64,000 nt of DNA from Isoetes taiwanensis (Eukaryota; Streptophyta; Lycopodiopsida; Isoetales; Isoetaceae), in NCBI GenBank assembly GCA_021234155.1, contig JAJEKV010000100.1, positions 3,636,116-3,700,115 of the forward strand, in the 5' to 3' direction. The translations under genes and the position numbers were made by a program. How positions within the stretch are numbered: the stretch's first letter is position 1; the number at the start of each line of letters is the position of its first letter. The notes beneath the pieces are model-generated. The model did no database searches and had not been told where the DNA came from. It saw only the letters and a program-made list of their open reading frames with translations. Below, one piece after another: positions 52,290-64,000 of this stretch.

Positions 52290-53220
52290 GAATAATAATG
52301 TCGTTGTCTAGTAAAGCAGGATTCGCCCTCTTTTGGGATGCCACTTCGGCCATTTGCCTTGGTTCAAAATCAAGGTTGGCTCTTGCTTTTTGTACTGCGG
52401 AATCAGTTTTCGGAAATTTCACGCCATGTCTCGGCAGATCGTTTCTAAAGCCTGTTCGTCAGATTTTAGTGATGCATAGTTTGGTCAGAGGTCGCTATAA
52501 CCGCTTCCCTTTTTCTTTCTTTCTGCTATGTCTGCCCGATTCAATACAAAATTATTAGAGCTGTCTTAAATTCTTGCTCATCTTTCCCGATTTCTAACCC
52601 TAAAGGCTCTATTTCTGGAGATATCTATTTGCTGAGCCCCCACCATGCCTCACCATAAAATCGCCTGTAAGAATCTTCCGTTCAAATTTGTAAAGTGAAT
52701 TAAGTGAATTGGGTATACATCATTGATGCAGTTTAATGTTAATCTACATAATGTAAAATTACCACGCTTTGCATGTCGATTTTGTATTTGAGGGAAGAAT
52801 GCCTTTGAATGAGTGATCATATTGATCCGCCCCAAAAACTTGTCAAATTTTTTATTCCATTGGATTTGATTCAATATTGTAAATTCAAATATCTTTTGTG
52901 GTATGTATGCACTAGCACAATGTCCAAGTGCCTACATTGCTATTTTGTACGTCATATTGTTTTCGGTTTTCCTTGTCGGATTTGTTTGTGTACAAGTCTC
53001 TCAACGTGACAACATTCTATGCACATATGGCAGACATGCACACTTATTAATCCTTAAATTGGCAACATATCATTCATTTGTGATAAATTGGCATATATCC
53101 TTCAATTCCAGAAGTTGAGGATCTTTGACACATAAATGCACATATTAGCCTTGCTAGAACAACGTTGTCAAGCTATAATTATGAGGGTATTTTTGGACTC
53201 ATATAACCTTCAGCCATGAT
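52290..53220. other. Intergenic DNA upstream of the cysteine-rich gene
   Basis: No gene seen. It is probably promoter sequence toward the left and AT-rich spacer toward the LINE element. Confidence 0.4.
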
Positions 53221-53402
53221 TTGGCAGCCACAAATTTGCCACAGCTTCAGTTCACCCGGCCAGCTCATCAAAGGTTCTCTTTCCTTCATCTTTTCTTATT
53301 CACGTTGATTTACTTATTTCCAGTTTATTCAGCCGTTTGCACATCTAGTTTCCTGCTTGCCCATTCATTTGCTTCTTCCCCATATAGTTACAGCCACTCA
53401 GT

Positions 53403-54278
53403 ATGACCCGAAGGATCAAGACCATGGCACGGGAGACCCGCAAAGCCAAGAATCTGATCAAATTGCGAATGCATATCTCGGACAAACCCTATGACCCTTC
53501 AATTAAACTGTATCTTGTGGCAGCCCCTTTTTTTGGGCCTCAACGTCCTATCCTGACCCAGCCGGATCCACAATTAGTTCTTGATGCGTCCTTAGATGCG
53601 GCCCTGAATAGGCTTGCTGCTAAGATGCACTGTCTGCATCCAGATATCCTGGCCAGAATACAAACAGTCTCCTCCACCATCACTATCACAACGATGTCTG
53701 CTCAGTTACCCTTACCAAGCTGGGTGCAGCTTCTAGAGTTGTTTCTACAATCTGTGGGCCACAGCCCAGTAGATCATAGTAGTGCTCCGTCGATATCCAG
53801 CACAGTGCCTGCGTCTGAGCATGTGAATGATATGCCCGAGGATGATAACAGAGTACATGGATCCACACATACTGCGCCTGAGCATGTGAATGATATGCCC
53901 GAGGATGATAACAGAGTACAGGGGTCCACACATACTTCGCCTGAGGATTCATTGCACACTGTACAGGCAGAGGTCCCACCTTCTGAGCCAACAAGGGCCA
54001 CAGAGCATACACCAGCCTTGAACCTACGTATCGTAGGTATTCAAGAGACGAGTAATTCTCTTGCTACAGATGAGGCAGTACAACTTTTTGCCCAAGTGAT
54101 GCACATCCAAGCACATCGTATTGTCTTGGCCCATTGGGTTAGAGCAGTGCGACATGACCGTCCTCGTCACCTCTTGGTCCGCTTTCAAGATGCTCTTTCC
54201 CGGCTGCACATCCTGCAACATGGCAACCATCTGAAAGGAACCACCTTCTCTGTCCAAGAAGACCTGAGCCCAGCATAG
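53403..54278 (+). CDS. LINE ORF1-type RNA-binding protein, ended by an in-frame TAG
   Basis: 291 codons. The C-terminal third is an ORF1 RRM/CTD-like region (LRIVGIQETSNSLATDEAVQ, then RPRHLLVRFQDALSRLHILQ and GTTFSVQEDLSPA) that in LINEs binds the element RNA. A Ser/Thr/Pro-rich linker holds a 63-bp duplication (53817-53942) giving two copies of EHVNDMPEDDNRV.GSTHT. After the TAG the same frame stays open for 44 codons of family-like sequence (WKEELCRVRKARLQWKWAIY), so the TAG is probably a nonsense mutation near the end. It has no cellular role. Confidence 0.72.
   Translation: MTRRIKTMARETRKAKNLIKLRMHISDKPYDPSIKLYLVAAPFFGPQRPILTQPDPQLVLDASLDAALNRLAAKMHCLHPDILARIQTVSSTITITTMSAQLPLPSWVQLLELFLQSVGHSPVDHSSAPSISSTVPASEHVNDMPEDDNRVHGSTHTAPEHVNDMPEDDNRVQGSTHTSPEDSLHTVQAEVPPSEPTRATEHTPALNLRIVGIQETSNSLATDEAVQLFAQVMHIQAHRIVLAHWVRAVRHDRPRHLLVRFQDALSRLHILQHGNHLKGTTFSVQEDLSPA
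53817..53942. repeat. In-frame tandem duplication, 63-bp unit
   Basis: gagcatgtgaatgatatgcc recurs at 53817 and 53880. The copies differ at a few bases (acatgga/aggggt, gcg/tcg). Confidence 0.9.
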
Positions 54279-54625
54279 CTCTGTAGATGGAAAGAAGAAT
54301 TATGTCGTGTGCGCAAGGCTCGCCTACAGTGGAAGTGGGCCATTTATAGGGGAGGTCAGGCCATCATTCGGGATCAGTGGCCATCTGACCCATGGGCAGT
54401 CACTGTATAGCCATGTACTCTCTAGTATCGCTCTGGTTTAGTTTCTATTTTTCCGTTTGTTATCATTTGTGATTTGTGATTTGTTGTGGGGAAAAGCCCC
54501 CCAGCTTTGTCGGGGCTCATGCCCTCTTTTTCTGTTCTAGTCCCATAACCCGATTTGGTTCCCATGGATGTTAAAGGACTTATCTTATCTTATCTTATCT
54601 TATCTTATTTTATCTTATCTTTTAC

Positions 54626-57600
54626 TAAAGTTTCATCTTCTTTTTTAAAATGGGATTGCTTTGAAATTTGTGCCCGGAACGCCGCATCTTACGCCGCATG
54701 CGGCGTTCCCTTTCCCCCTTGCGGGACTATTGTGGTCGTATGCGTCTACGGGCTTCCTCTTCTACCTCCACCATTGAACGCGAGCAGGAACGGAGATCTT
54801 TTCAAATCGGCCATAGCCAGTTTGGCCTCAGAAGTGCATTTCTTGGAAATGCCTTTGGTAATACAAAACTTGAATTGCCTTATCAACGAGGAGCAAGGGA
54901 CGGGGAGGATAAGAATGGGATCTTGATCGTCGACCTATTTTTTCGTATGCTTGAAGGAGCTTGATTTTTGCAGCTTTATCCCTTTAGGTATGCATGTAAC
55001 TTTACACGAAAAACATAGTCGGTGCTTGCATCTCCTCTTTTACGGTACAGGTTATGTGACAAAGATCCAATCTTGGCTAAAATAATTTGGATAAAGTAAG
55101 CCGGGCATATTTTTCTCTGTTAGACAATCAAGTCTGTTCATGCTTCATTGCATGCTGCAACCATTTTATTCCTGATGATCCAGCTGAGGTTTCGAGCTAT
55201 CTCAAGGTGATTTTTAAGGGTGAATCATTCTAAGATGGATCATCTCTCAAATAAAATTTTTGTTGAATAATCCAACTATAGTAGTATCGTGGCTCGCCCA
55301 TAAGTCCTCTTCTTCTCTCAATTTCTTTTTTGGGTGTCCAGATGATCTATACTTATCTATTATTATGTTAAGCTTGAAACTTAGGTGTTCTGGTGCTCTA
55401 CTATTTTTTATCTTAATGGAACATGCAACGACATTGGAAGTTGGTGAGAAAATCTCCGGCAAGACAAAAATGTTGACGAAACAATTTGGAACCGTTTTGG
55501 TGCCATGATTAGGGGAAGGCAGCCATTTAGGCAACTCAGATTGAAAATAGTATCACCTCTGGTAATGCTTCAACTATTATTCGTTATTACATCTCTTTCT
55601 TCTTTTCTCTTGAATATGCAGTTTACAGTATGAAATATTTATCGAGGTCAACTTTGGTCTATTTGCGTTATTATTACGAAATTTGGAGCTCTGGTTCTTA
55701 TATATTTTCTTGGTTTTTGCGAAGATTGATGGCCAGCCTATTCTTGAGTTGAGCTTATCTTGAAGGATAGATAAGGTTGGAGGTTTGGCTACACTGGCTT
55801 GAGGCAACCTGCAACTTGGTATGGGCCAGCCATCTTCTAATTTGGATTTACTAATATATTGTATTGCTATACTCATATGCACGAAGAACAATATGTTTTT
55901 ATGTGTAAAATGCAACATAACTGACCTTTACATGCTTGCTGGCGAAGAGCATCAACGTCGCAGTTTTGTAAAGTTTACTTTTAAACTGAATGCCCTATCA
56001 CTCATGAAGATGGAGCAACAGGTCGTTTTGGGCTTCCAAGGCGGGTCAGAATCATTCTACTAGAGGTGAGGCACTCCATGATTTGATCTCATTTATGCCG
56101 GAGGTGCAAGTTTCCACGACTGATATTTTTGTTAGAGCATGACTTTGTGGCTTTGCTGCAAGTTTCAATGGAGACGAACATAGGTGTAACTGCCATTTTT
56201 CAGATTTGTATTGACCCAGCTTCTATTATATGCACTGAGTAAATCATTTCTTTATGCTTTGTCCTAAATTTTAGCTCCTATGCTTATGTAAAAAGGTTTT
56301 TGGTGCAGGCGTCTTGCAGGAAAAGTTTTGAACATAAGATAAAGCTTTCTGGCAGCTTTCTTGCTGCTGGCTTTAGGTAACTGCATTGTAATCCTAAAGC
56401 TTTTATATGGATGAAACTCTCCCTTCGTTAATGCATATCGATAGCCATAAATGAAGAGCACTTGATCTAGGTAGGAAATTCGTCCATTCCATTTATGGTC
56501 TGTAGACTTTAAATTTATTGCAGAGGCAGCGTTCACTGTTTGGTCAGCCTTCTTCTTCGTTGTCTTTACAAAGTTTAAGCCTCAGTGTTACATGCATAGA
56601 ACAGGCATTATGAAAGCTACTAGGCATAAGACACCGATCACATTGATGTCTTATACATGTGCTTCAATAGCAGCAACATAATACTGCAGGCAATTTTCAG
56701 AATGGCCTATAAACGAAGAGGTACTTGAACTCTTTTTAAGCTTCCAACTATGAAAATGAAGATTTACCCTTGCTTAGATTTGCAGCATTCCATTTTTTGA
56801 TCTAGCGTGTGCAACGAGTTTAATATAGCTTCATATCATTTGCATCGCATTTTGCTGCATCATAATTGATCTTCCATCAATTCTATGCAGAGGTGACATG
56901 AGATAGTTACACTTTTTAATAGGCTATTAGTTTATATGGAATATGTTCTAGATATCATGTGTACTATTCAGATGCATAATCAAGATGGGTTTTGTAATTT
57001 CGACATACTGGTAAGGAATTCAATTTGTCAATCAATCCAGAAATCTCGAATGTTCTCAAAGTTGTCTGAAACCAAAGTGTAGGTCTTCCCACAGTTAAAT
57101 GGTTGCCAAGGAATCTCATCCTGTTGATATTTTATTTTCTATAAAATCATGTGTCCTACAGGAGAAACTAAAGCTTGCTAAATGCAAATGAACACAAAGG
57201 CCAACTTATTTGCAGATTGTGTAAGTCTTGGACTCCTCTCTTCTGCAAGATGTCTGCACAACAGTGTAAAGATATATTCTGGTCGTGGCTAAAGGATGGT
57301 GCAGTTGAAGATCCATTCATATGCAATGAGTAACTTGAAAAATTTCTATCTGGATTTGATCACATAGTCCTCCTTTTTTGTTCTTTACAAAATTGGAATG
57401 CATAATGCACAGTTTTAAGATCTATAGGTACAACACCATTACTGTGTATAACTGTATTTGAAGCATTGGAAGGTCATATCTGAACTTTTTATTGAACTTT
57501 TTAGGGTCTTAACATCTTTGAACATAAGAAAGACTCATTGAATCCAGAGATACAAGGGAAACCCATGCAGGTTGATTGTTGAAGGTAGATTTTTTATGCT

Positions 57601-57837
57601 GCTTGGTTAGTGGGTACTTCGACCTGAAGGTTGATGCTGGCGGAACCTCTGAGGTTGCAGCTTCCTGACCAAGTCCGTGATCCATATATTTTGTTTCTAT
57701 TTATCCCTGTTGCTAAGTCGTATATTCATAAAGAGATTTTTATCTCATGCATTTTGTGGTAAAATGTCATTTCCCCCAGACCTTTTTAATATGGATGGCT
57801 CATGGCGCTTCTTCATTCATGCAGGATAAACATCAAC
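54626..57837. other. Intergenic DNA, no gene seen
   Basis: About 3.2 kb. Near 54668-54760 a GC-rich palindromic run (cgccgcatcttacgccgcatgcggcg) stands out. Otherwise AT-rich, with many aaag and gcag phrases but no consistent exons. Confidence 0.4.
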
Positions 57838-57960
57838 ATGACCCTTGAGCAAATGAGCAGAGGCTCAATTTCAGGTTTGACAGGATGGGCAGTGTGGTCG
57901 GATGCTATTATGGTGGCTTTCAAGAATTGTTTGCAGATGGAGCGGAAAGTGCATGAGTAA
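57838..57960 (+). CDS. Possible terminal exon of an unknown gene
   Basis: A short open stretch reads MTLEQMSRGSISGLTGWAVW and SDAIMVAFKNCLQMERKVHE before TAA, preceded by a possible acceptor (ttcattcatgcag). The composition looks coding, but no upstream exon or homologue is identified. It may be a relic. Confidence 0.25.
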   Translation: MTLEQMSRGSISGLTGWAVWSDAIMVAFKNCLQMERKVHE

Positions 57961-60900
57961 ACCTCATTTAGTAACAGGTCTATATAATAGGTGTGCTCAT
58001 TTTTTTAATAATAAACTTCGTATTCGTGCTCCATTGAGGGTCTCGAATATTATCAAAGAATTGCAGGATGTTGGCTGCTCACTACTCCCTTCACATGGGA
58101 ATCTTAAGAAAGTCTGTAATCTGCCAAACAATCACATAATATATGTCCGCTCAATATCAAATCTATCTTATTTGCTTTTTGTTTTTTATCTTAGGGTGTG
58201 CTACTCTTTAATACAGTTCTCACTGCAACTTTTCATTTTTGTACATGGACAGATTTAAGTTTCCACTAAAATATCGTATGTGTCATGATCAATAGCCGGA
58301 TGTCATTCTAATTTCATACTAAGAGGGGATGGGAATTTTCATAGCCATCCATGCTATTTTTGAAATACTATCTGGAGTGGTTTTCCTGCAGGGGTTCTTT
58401 GTGAGTTCTTTGTAGTTGTGAACTAAATCAATATTAAACAAAATTCAGCTTGCTGGATATTATACTTGCCATTATATGATATTCTTTGAGAGAATATTTT
58501 GCAGGAAAGGCTGTCAAAGTTTTTGGTGTTGTGTCCATTGAAAGAAATAATGGCCATTAGCACGGGCTATAAGCAGTCTAAATCCAGATATTGCAACGAA
58601 CCTCATATTGCAATAGGTTAGAGCTATAACTCATCAACTTCTTTTTGCATTGAATGTCATTTAAGTTTTAAAGATATCTAGCTAATGGCATTTCTCCTTC
58701 AGCCAGCATTCCATATTGTCCAGCAACTATGAGACTTGATTATGATCCTGCTTGCATCAGGAGAGGATATTTTATGCTATCCAATGATGGATGCATATGG
58801 GTTGTTAGGAATTTGTGCTTGCAGGAATACATAGGCAATGTTACACTTTTGACAAGAAATACTACGGTAAATCTTGCAATTATGGCAAGTAATTGTTAGT
58901 GGGTCTCACGTTTGGTGTTAAGTATAACGACTCTTCATTTTTAAATTCAATACCCCTCAGCCCAAGATGAAAGCCACTGACTTACCTTGGTTATGTAATA
59001 CAACGACTCCCCCCCTTTTTTTTGGTGTTCCATGCCTCTCTAGATAACCACCTCGGTGCCTTTAGCCTAAGATGAAAGTCAAATGTCCAACTTCGATACA
59101 ATGGCTCATTGTTTTTGTGTATATTAACCACCTTGGTGCTTTTAGTGCTGGCATTATGAACGAACTCCAAACTAATGCTATTATGCATATATGTTTAAAT
59201 ATGCAAGTCCTAGATGTTGAATAAGGGCTTCAAAAATGAATCTTTCAAACTTTATGGCGGTAAAGGTGCATTAAGAATTTTCATGTTTTGCAATATTTGC
59301 AATCATTCCATTATATCAAAGTTAGATGGCCTCTTAATAATTTATGATGTACATTTATCCCTCTACGATAATTTATCCCTTGCGTTCTGACTTATTCATA
59401 CCAATAATATTCTACGTCCTCTTCTCGACGTTGACGACATCACCATATTAAGCCGCGTTTTGACAAGCTTACCCCAACTAATTTTCACAAACAACCTGAA
59501 ACCATTACAACATATGAGTAACACATCATCACTAATGTCGTATCCTCTAGACCCATTGAGCCTAAGGAATACAAATCCAAGTCATGTATTATGTCTCAAC
59601 ACTTGGTATACTTTTTCACGCATCACAGTCTAAGTTGTAAGGTTGTCAAATATCTTTCTAAGCATGTATCTTATCCACAATTCATGTGGTCATTGGTTCT
59701 CCTATCTCAATGCCAATTTCTCTAAGGATTGTTGGTTTCACGGCCATTTACTACAATGATCGTTACTTTTTTCAATGATAACCTCACCCTCGGTATTTAA
59801 GAACAACTTCAAACCTTACAGACTCCATTCTTGCCACCCAAAATTGTCTGCTATGTATTCGTCCTCTCTCTGATTCATTTTAAATGAGGATATCTGGTGC
59901 TGGCCTTCTTCACTATATGTTATTAGAGAAATACTTAGATTTGTTGCAATTACAAGCTATAGGCATTAATTGAAGGAAGTGGTTGCTATGTGTATGATGC
60001 CACCCTTTATTAATGCAATGAACATGTTCCTGAGAGCTCTTGATCACATTAGCATTTTAGAATTCATCTCTACCTTCACTATTGTAAGTCAATTACAATG
60101 CGTTTAATGCCCATGCTTAATTTCTAAGGCTCATATAATGGGCTAACCATTACTCTGTCCCGCTTAGGGGTAGTGTTATTGCTACCTCCAATGAATTTTA
60201 GTCAGAATAGTATTTCATACTTCCTCCAATTTTAGAGCTATAATTGCATTGACTATGCATTGGATCTGCTCTCTTTCACAAACACGAAATCCTAGACTAA
60301 CCTTAAACCTTAAACTTCATGGTGTCCTTCCTTGATCATCTATCCATTCTATTCCACTCCATGCTCTATTATTCCTACCCATTCCACACGTCCATGGATA
60401 ATGCTCGATCTCCCTAAACTACAATTCGGCGTAGGCACTCCATTATGTTTATGAACACAGTTATATTTACAACTCTTTACTCCACTTACAGACTTCATTA
60501 TGTATACCTATCTCGCACATCCACAACTAATGCCCGGCATCGCCGGGCACACGTTTCTAGTTATTTTTTAATATGCAAGGTGTGAAGATTTGTAGGATCT
60601 AATATATCTATGTATTGCATTGACCACTTAAAGATTAGGCAATGATGTAATTGGTGGTACATGATTTATTTTGTAAGAGAATCCAAAAAGCACAAGCTTC
60701 TACATAAAAGGAGCTTTTGCGGAGCTATAGTGACAACATTCAACAACATGGATGAAGCTTATGGGGAACTATAATGACGAACATTCATATAGGAGAAACC
60801 CTTTTGAATGAATGCTACTACCTATTCGTGTTTAAAGCCTTTTATTAATAGTTATGTTGGAAGGAAGCATATGGTTTGATACATTTATAGCATATGCTTT

Positions 60901-61261
60901 GGGTGGTTTAGAAATGCATGTAGAAATAGGGCAAATTGGAATATTTTCATTTCCTATATTTTTGGAAGGGTTTTGTTGTGGTTGAGCAGGGCGATGGGAT
61001 GGTCTGATGCAGCTTGCCATGTTTAGAAGGTAAATACTGTTGTTGTTAGGAAGTCTTATAGGCATTAGATGGCAATTTCAGAATAGATAAGGTCTATAAG
61101 TCATTTCCTTGGAGCCGGGCTTGCCATCATATCAAGAGAGCTTCCAACATTCTTTTGTTTTTCTTTTAAGTTGTAACATTTGCCTGCTCTGTACGAGGAG
61201 GGATGCTAGAAGGGCAGGCCCGGCTGGCAAAAATGGCCATGCAGAGTCAACTTCTAGGAAA
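57961..61261. other. Intergenic DNA, no gene seen
   Basis: About 3.3 kb of AT-rich DNA. No frame, repeat family or RNA gene could be supported. Confidence 0.45.
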
Positions 61262-61762
61262 TGGATGTGGAGCCTTGCAAATATGCTGCTGAGGGCGAAG
61301 ATACAGGGCTCTCGGATGTTAATGTGACACTGGATATGGCAGGCATGGATGCACCACCAGAGTTGTATGACATGCTTGAGAATTTCTGTGCGAAAGATTG
61401 TCTTTCAGGTGTTGTTGCCGCAGAATGGGCAATGATTTGGATCACTTGCATTATCAGTGCGTCTTTAGGCTTGCTATGAAGTCTCCTAAACTTATCAATC
61501 TGGCCATCAAGTGGATTGAGTGGGGGTTAAGAAGCATGTGGATGTTGTACTTGTGCATAAGGCATTCAAGAATACTAGGCTTCCTTGTTTCAAAGGAATA
61601 GTATGTTATTGCATAAAAAATATGGGGAAGCCCCACTTCAAGCTACACACCATGAATGCCTCTGAGCCAATTGGAGATGGGAAGGATCTATATTCGCTCT
61701 ATGGTGCCAGGAATATCAAGCATGCCATAAGAACATCCTGGGAAGAGCCATCCACTTTGTGA
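61262..61762 (+). pseudogene. Unrecognised decayed coding segment
   Basis: One frame reads MDVEPCKYAAEGEDTGLSDV, DVNVTLDMAGMDAPPELYDM. A second frame further on reads VDVVLVHKAFKNTRLPCFKG, YCIKNMGKPHFKLHTMNASE and GKDLYSLYGARNIKHAIRTS, then stops, with TIMEAGN and VTAS visible after it. Both look like former coding sequence split by frameshifts. No family is recognised; a transposon-derived ORF is possible. Confidence 0.3.
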
Positions 61763-62792
61763 ACTATCATGGAGGCAGGCAACTGAGTGACAGCCTCGTG
61801 TATACGATAACTAGGATGCTTAGAACTGGTAAATTTGTTCTGTCAACTAGTTGGATCCTCCTTTCTAATTTAATGTTGCCTTTATATCCGAACATAGAGT
61901 TAAGACTGCCTGGCACATCACATTGAATCCCAAAGTTACATTGCTCAATGATGTGAGATGTGTTCTTTATAGCATCCCAACTGGGATGGAACCAATTCAA
62001 AAGATAGGAAAAGCTTGAAAACGGTATTGGGACGAGGCTGGTATGCCTGGAGATATGGATGAGAATTTCATGGAGGGGGAGGATGGCGAGTACAGGCCTG
62101 AGGTCATGGTGGACATCGGGGAGTGATTTCATTCCCATTAATAGCACGGACTACGGTCAGATAAGTTGGGGATGTTGGGGCTGATTGTAGGTCTTGTACA
62201 TATGGTTTATTTCATTTTGATGTTCTTTGTTCTTTCTATATACCTAGAATAGACATGGAATATGTCCATGGAAGTGTTGAGATGAAGAATAGAGTTGCTG
62301 CTAGCATCAGGTCTGCCTGAGTCGTGAGGGTGAGGCCATTGTTCGGGAATGGCGTGATTGACATAGAAAGTGATGAAGAAACATATGCTTCCCCTCTGCA
62401 CAGGCTTGCTGCATGTGGTCCAAGATGCACGATGTGATTCACAATGCAATGCCTTCTCCTGTGGTCTTCTCTTCGATTGGGCAGCCAGTACAGGTTGCAC
62501 TTGAAGTGGTATCAAGCATTGTCAATATTAACATGCTAAACTCGATACACTTGTTCAGGATGCAGTTGGGTCGCTTGTTTGCAGCATTGAAGGAGGTTGT
62601 TTCCCATATGGAATGGGAAAAGGTTGAGGCCAGCACTACTGAGTGCTAGTATATGCCGGCATACATGAATTTGGCCCGGGCTTTTCTCTTGTCGGAATTT
62701 CATAGACACTATGGTGAGGCGCCACAATGCTGATATGATTAATTTTAGTAATTTAATGTCATACCACTTTGGCAGCATCCCCCTTGGGATAT
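61763..62792. other. Intergenic DNA, no clear gene
   Basis: A 78-codon frame at 62413-62649 has plausible composition but no recognised product. Confidence 0.35.
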
Positions 62793-63108
62793 ATGACGAC
62801 TCATGATAATTTATTCTCAGACACAGACTACACAGGATGAGACTCGCACTCACCCACTTCATTCTCAGCACACACTAGACACGATGAAATTTGCACGCAT
62901 CCACTTCTCCACCTGATGGTAGCCAGTGGCTTTTGAACCCTTGGTGAGGTATGACGACTCATGATAATTTATTCTCAGACACATACTACACATGATGAGA
63001 CTCGCACTCACCCACTTCATTCTCAGCACACATTAGACACGATGAAATTTGCACGCATCCACTTCTCCACCTGATCGTAGCCAGTGGCTTTTGAACCCTT
63101 GGTAGGGT
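62793..63108 (-). mobile_element. Tandem pair of a SINE-like repeat, 158-bp period
   Basis: Two copies (from 62793 and from 62951) are nearly identical. On the minus strand each contains a B-box-like ccaagggttcaaaagcc, then cactggctaccatcaggtgg, and ends tctgagaataaattatcatg. This resembles tRNA-derived SINEs that lost their A box. The tandem arrangement implies a local duplication. Confidence 0.55.
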
Positions 63109-63638
63109 ACACCCCAACCAGTACTGATATGTTTATTTGGATTCTTGTGTTGCTTGTTTTTTGCTTGGTATTTGTGTGCAGGGATGTTGCATCATGGAAA
63201 ATGAAAAAAAAAAACTTAAAAAAATGTATGTTAAAATGGTCCTCTGATTGGAAGCAAGAAAAGAATGATCTATGATTGAAGAAAGCCAAAAAAAATTTAT
63301 TGTGTGGTTCTGCATTGCTTGCTTGTGGAAAAAAATCTGAAAATTAAGAAAATAAAGGGGAAATGTATGTGTGCTTCCATCTACATATGCATAGCCCATG
63401 CCCTTTAAGGGTGGGCAGGCTGCCTGGAGCCACGCTTTGCGCAAGGGATTTGAAACCCCAGCTTGTTTCTTCATTGTACTTGCAGGTGACACTCTATTGC
63501 ATTGTCAACTTGGTTTCCGATATAGAACCAAGTTAATCCATTTTGTAGCAACCATAGGCATAAGAAATTGTGGGATTGAACCATGTAGCAGTCATTGTAG
63601 GTACAGGTTTGTTGCAGCGAAATAGAACGCACATCAAT
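63109..63638. other. Intergenic DNA
   Basis: No gene seen. Confidence 0.35.
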
Positions 63639-64000
63639 CATTATTTATTTATTTATTTATTTATTTATTAACTAGCTCTCTTAGGGCCTTGAAGGCCATG
63701 GAGCCTGAAACCAACAACAGTAATCACAATGACAGCAAAAAAGTGCGGTGCATGTCCACCGCCTTAAAATATGTCCCTAATTCTAATGGTGGTAATGTAA
63801 ATAAAGAATAGAAATCCTGCTTTTGAATAGAGAACTTTCGGCGAATATCTTGGTAAACCGGGCATGCTATAAACACGTGGTTCTCATCTTCTATGCATCT
63901 CAGGTCACACAGCTTGCACAGTCTGGCTTCTAGTGGTAGTTTATGCCATCGACCTGTCTCAATTTCCAATCTATGAGAGCTGGTTCTGTAGCGAGCTATG
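63639..64000 (-). mobile_element. 3' end of a LINE with (AATA)n tail, runs off the window
   Basis: On the minus strand the sequence enters from beyond 64000. The coding end is followed by ggctccatggccttcaaggc, cctaagagagctagttaata and then an (aata)n tail at 63639-63672. Repeat tails of this type are typical of some LINE families. Confidence 0.75.
63724..64000 (-). CDS. LINE reverse transcriptase ORF, C-terminal part (partial)
   Basis: The frame is open from the window edge and reads ARYRTSSHRLEIETGRWHKL, then RLCKLCDLRCIEDENHVFIA, CPVYQDIRRKF. The C-x2-C...H-x4-C arrangement in a RxCxxC...EDExHxxxxCP context is the C-terminal zinc knuckle of LINE ORF2 proteins. It ends DMHRTFLLSL. No disruption is seen in the visible part; the rest lies outside the window. 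Confidence 0.72.
   Translation of the reverse strand, partial: IARYRTSSHRLEIETGRWHKLPLEARLCKLCDLRCIEDENHVFIACPVYQDIRRKFSIQKQDFYSLFTLPPLELGTYFKAVDMHRTFLLSL

Larger units (their letters stand above)
53221..54625 (+). mobile_element. ORF1-only LINE derivative with (TTATC)n tail
   Basis: An ORF1-like frame is followed directly by a short 3' region and a tail of ttatc repeats at about 54572-54625, with no ORF2 between them. The 3' end (cccataacccgatttggttc) matches the fragment at 31905-31992. This is a half-LINE type deletion derivative. The 5' boundary is approximate. Confidence 0.7.

Noticed and set aside
52809-53118. Hydrophobic short frames between the cysteine-rich gene and the LINE
   Set aside because: AT-rich composition explains them; there is no start context, exon structure or family.

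Overview
The window looks like nuclear DNA of a land plant, most likely a fern or another seed-free vascular plant; that assignment is inference. The support is three very long pentatricopeptide repeat (PPR) genes without introns (one P-class, two PLS/DYW-class), a plant-type PP2A B55 segment with spliced exons, a spliced organelle-type release-factor gene, and AT-rich intergenic DNA full of plant LINE, SINE-like and LTR retrotransposon debris. No organellar, bacterial or viral gene set is visible.

Layout. 1-4783: the 3' end of an LTR retrotransposon with about 3.2 kb of non-coding internal DNA, a polypurine tract and a 1.58-kb LTR with perfect 8-bp inverted ends. 6162-9643: a 5'-truncated L1-type LINE, frameshifted. 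11487-13603 (minus): a spliced RF2-family release factor that keeps GGQ but has no room for the stop-codon-reading domain, and that uses a GC-AG intron. 15062-18634 (plus): a P-class PPR protein of 1190 residues with about 28 repeats. 19.5-24.4 kb: MITE-like and tandem elements, one carrying a triple-helix (ENE-type) RNA element. 30.5-32 kb: LINE 3' fragments. 32516-35446 (plus) and 36490-40380 (minus): two convergent paralogous PLS-PPR genes. The first has lost its DYW deaminase domain by decay; the second keeps it but ends in DMW. 41.6-44.5 kb: a dense repeat block with nine copies of a palindrome-rich unit, SINE-like tRNA boxes and two copies of a formerly coding element. 46.66 kb (minus): a second ENE-type hairpin. 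48.18-48.6 kb: eight tandem hairpins with a fixed core and variable, self-complementary arms. 48742-49638 (minus): an unprocessed PP2A B55 pseudogene. 51215-52229 (minus): a three-exon gene for a secreted cysteine-rich protein of unknown function. 53.2-54.6 kb: a LINE ORF1-only element with a (TTATC)n tail. 54.6-62.7 kb: mostly featureless. 62.8-63.1 kb: tandem SINE-like copies. 63.6-64 kb: the 3' end of another LINE running off the window.

How the parts relate. The PPR genes probably encode organelle RNA-binding or RNA-editing factors, and the release-factor-like protein also looks organellar, so the intact genes lean toward organelle gene expression. The most novel signals are at RNA level. 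Two ENE-type elements differ only at structure-preserving positions. The eight-hairpin array, separately, looks like a structured RNA I do not recognise.
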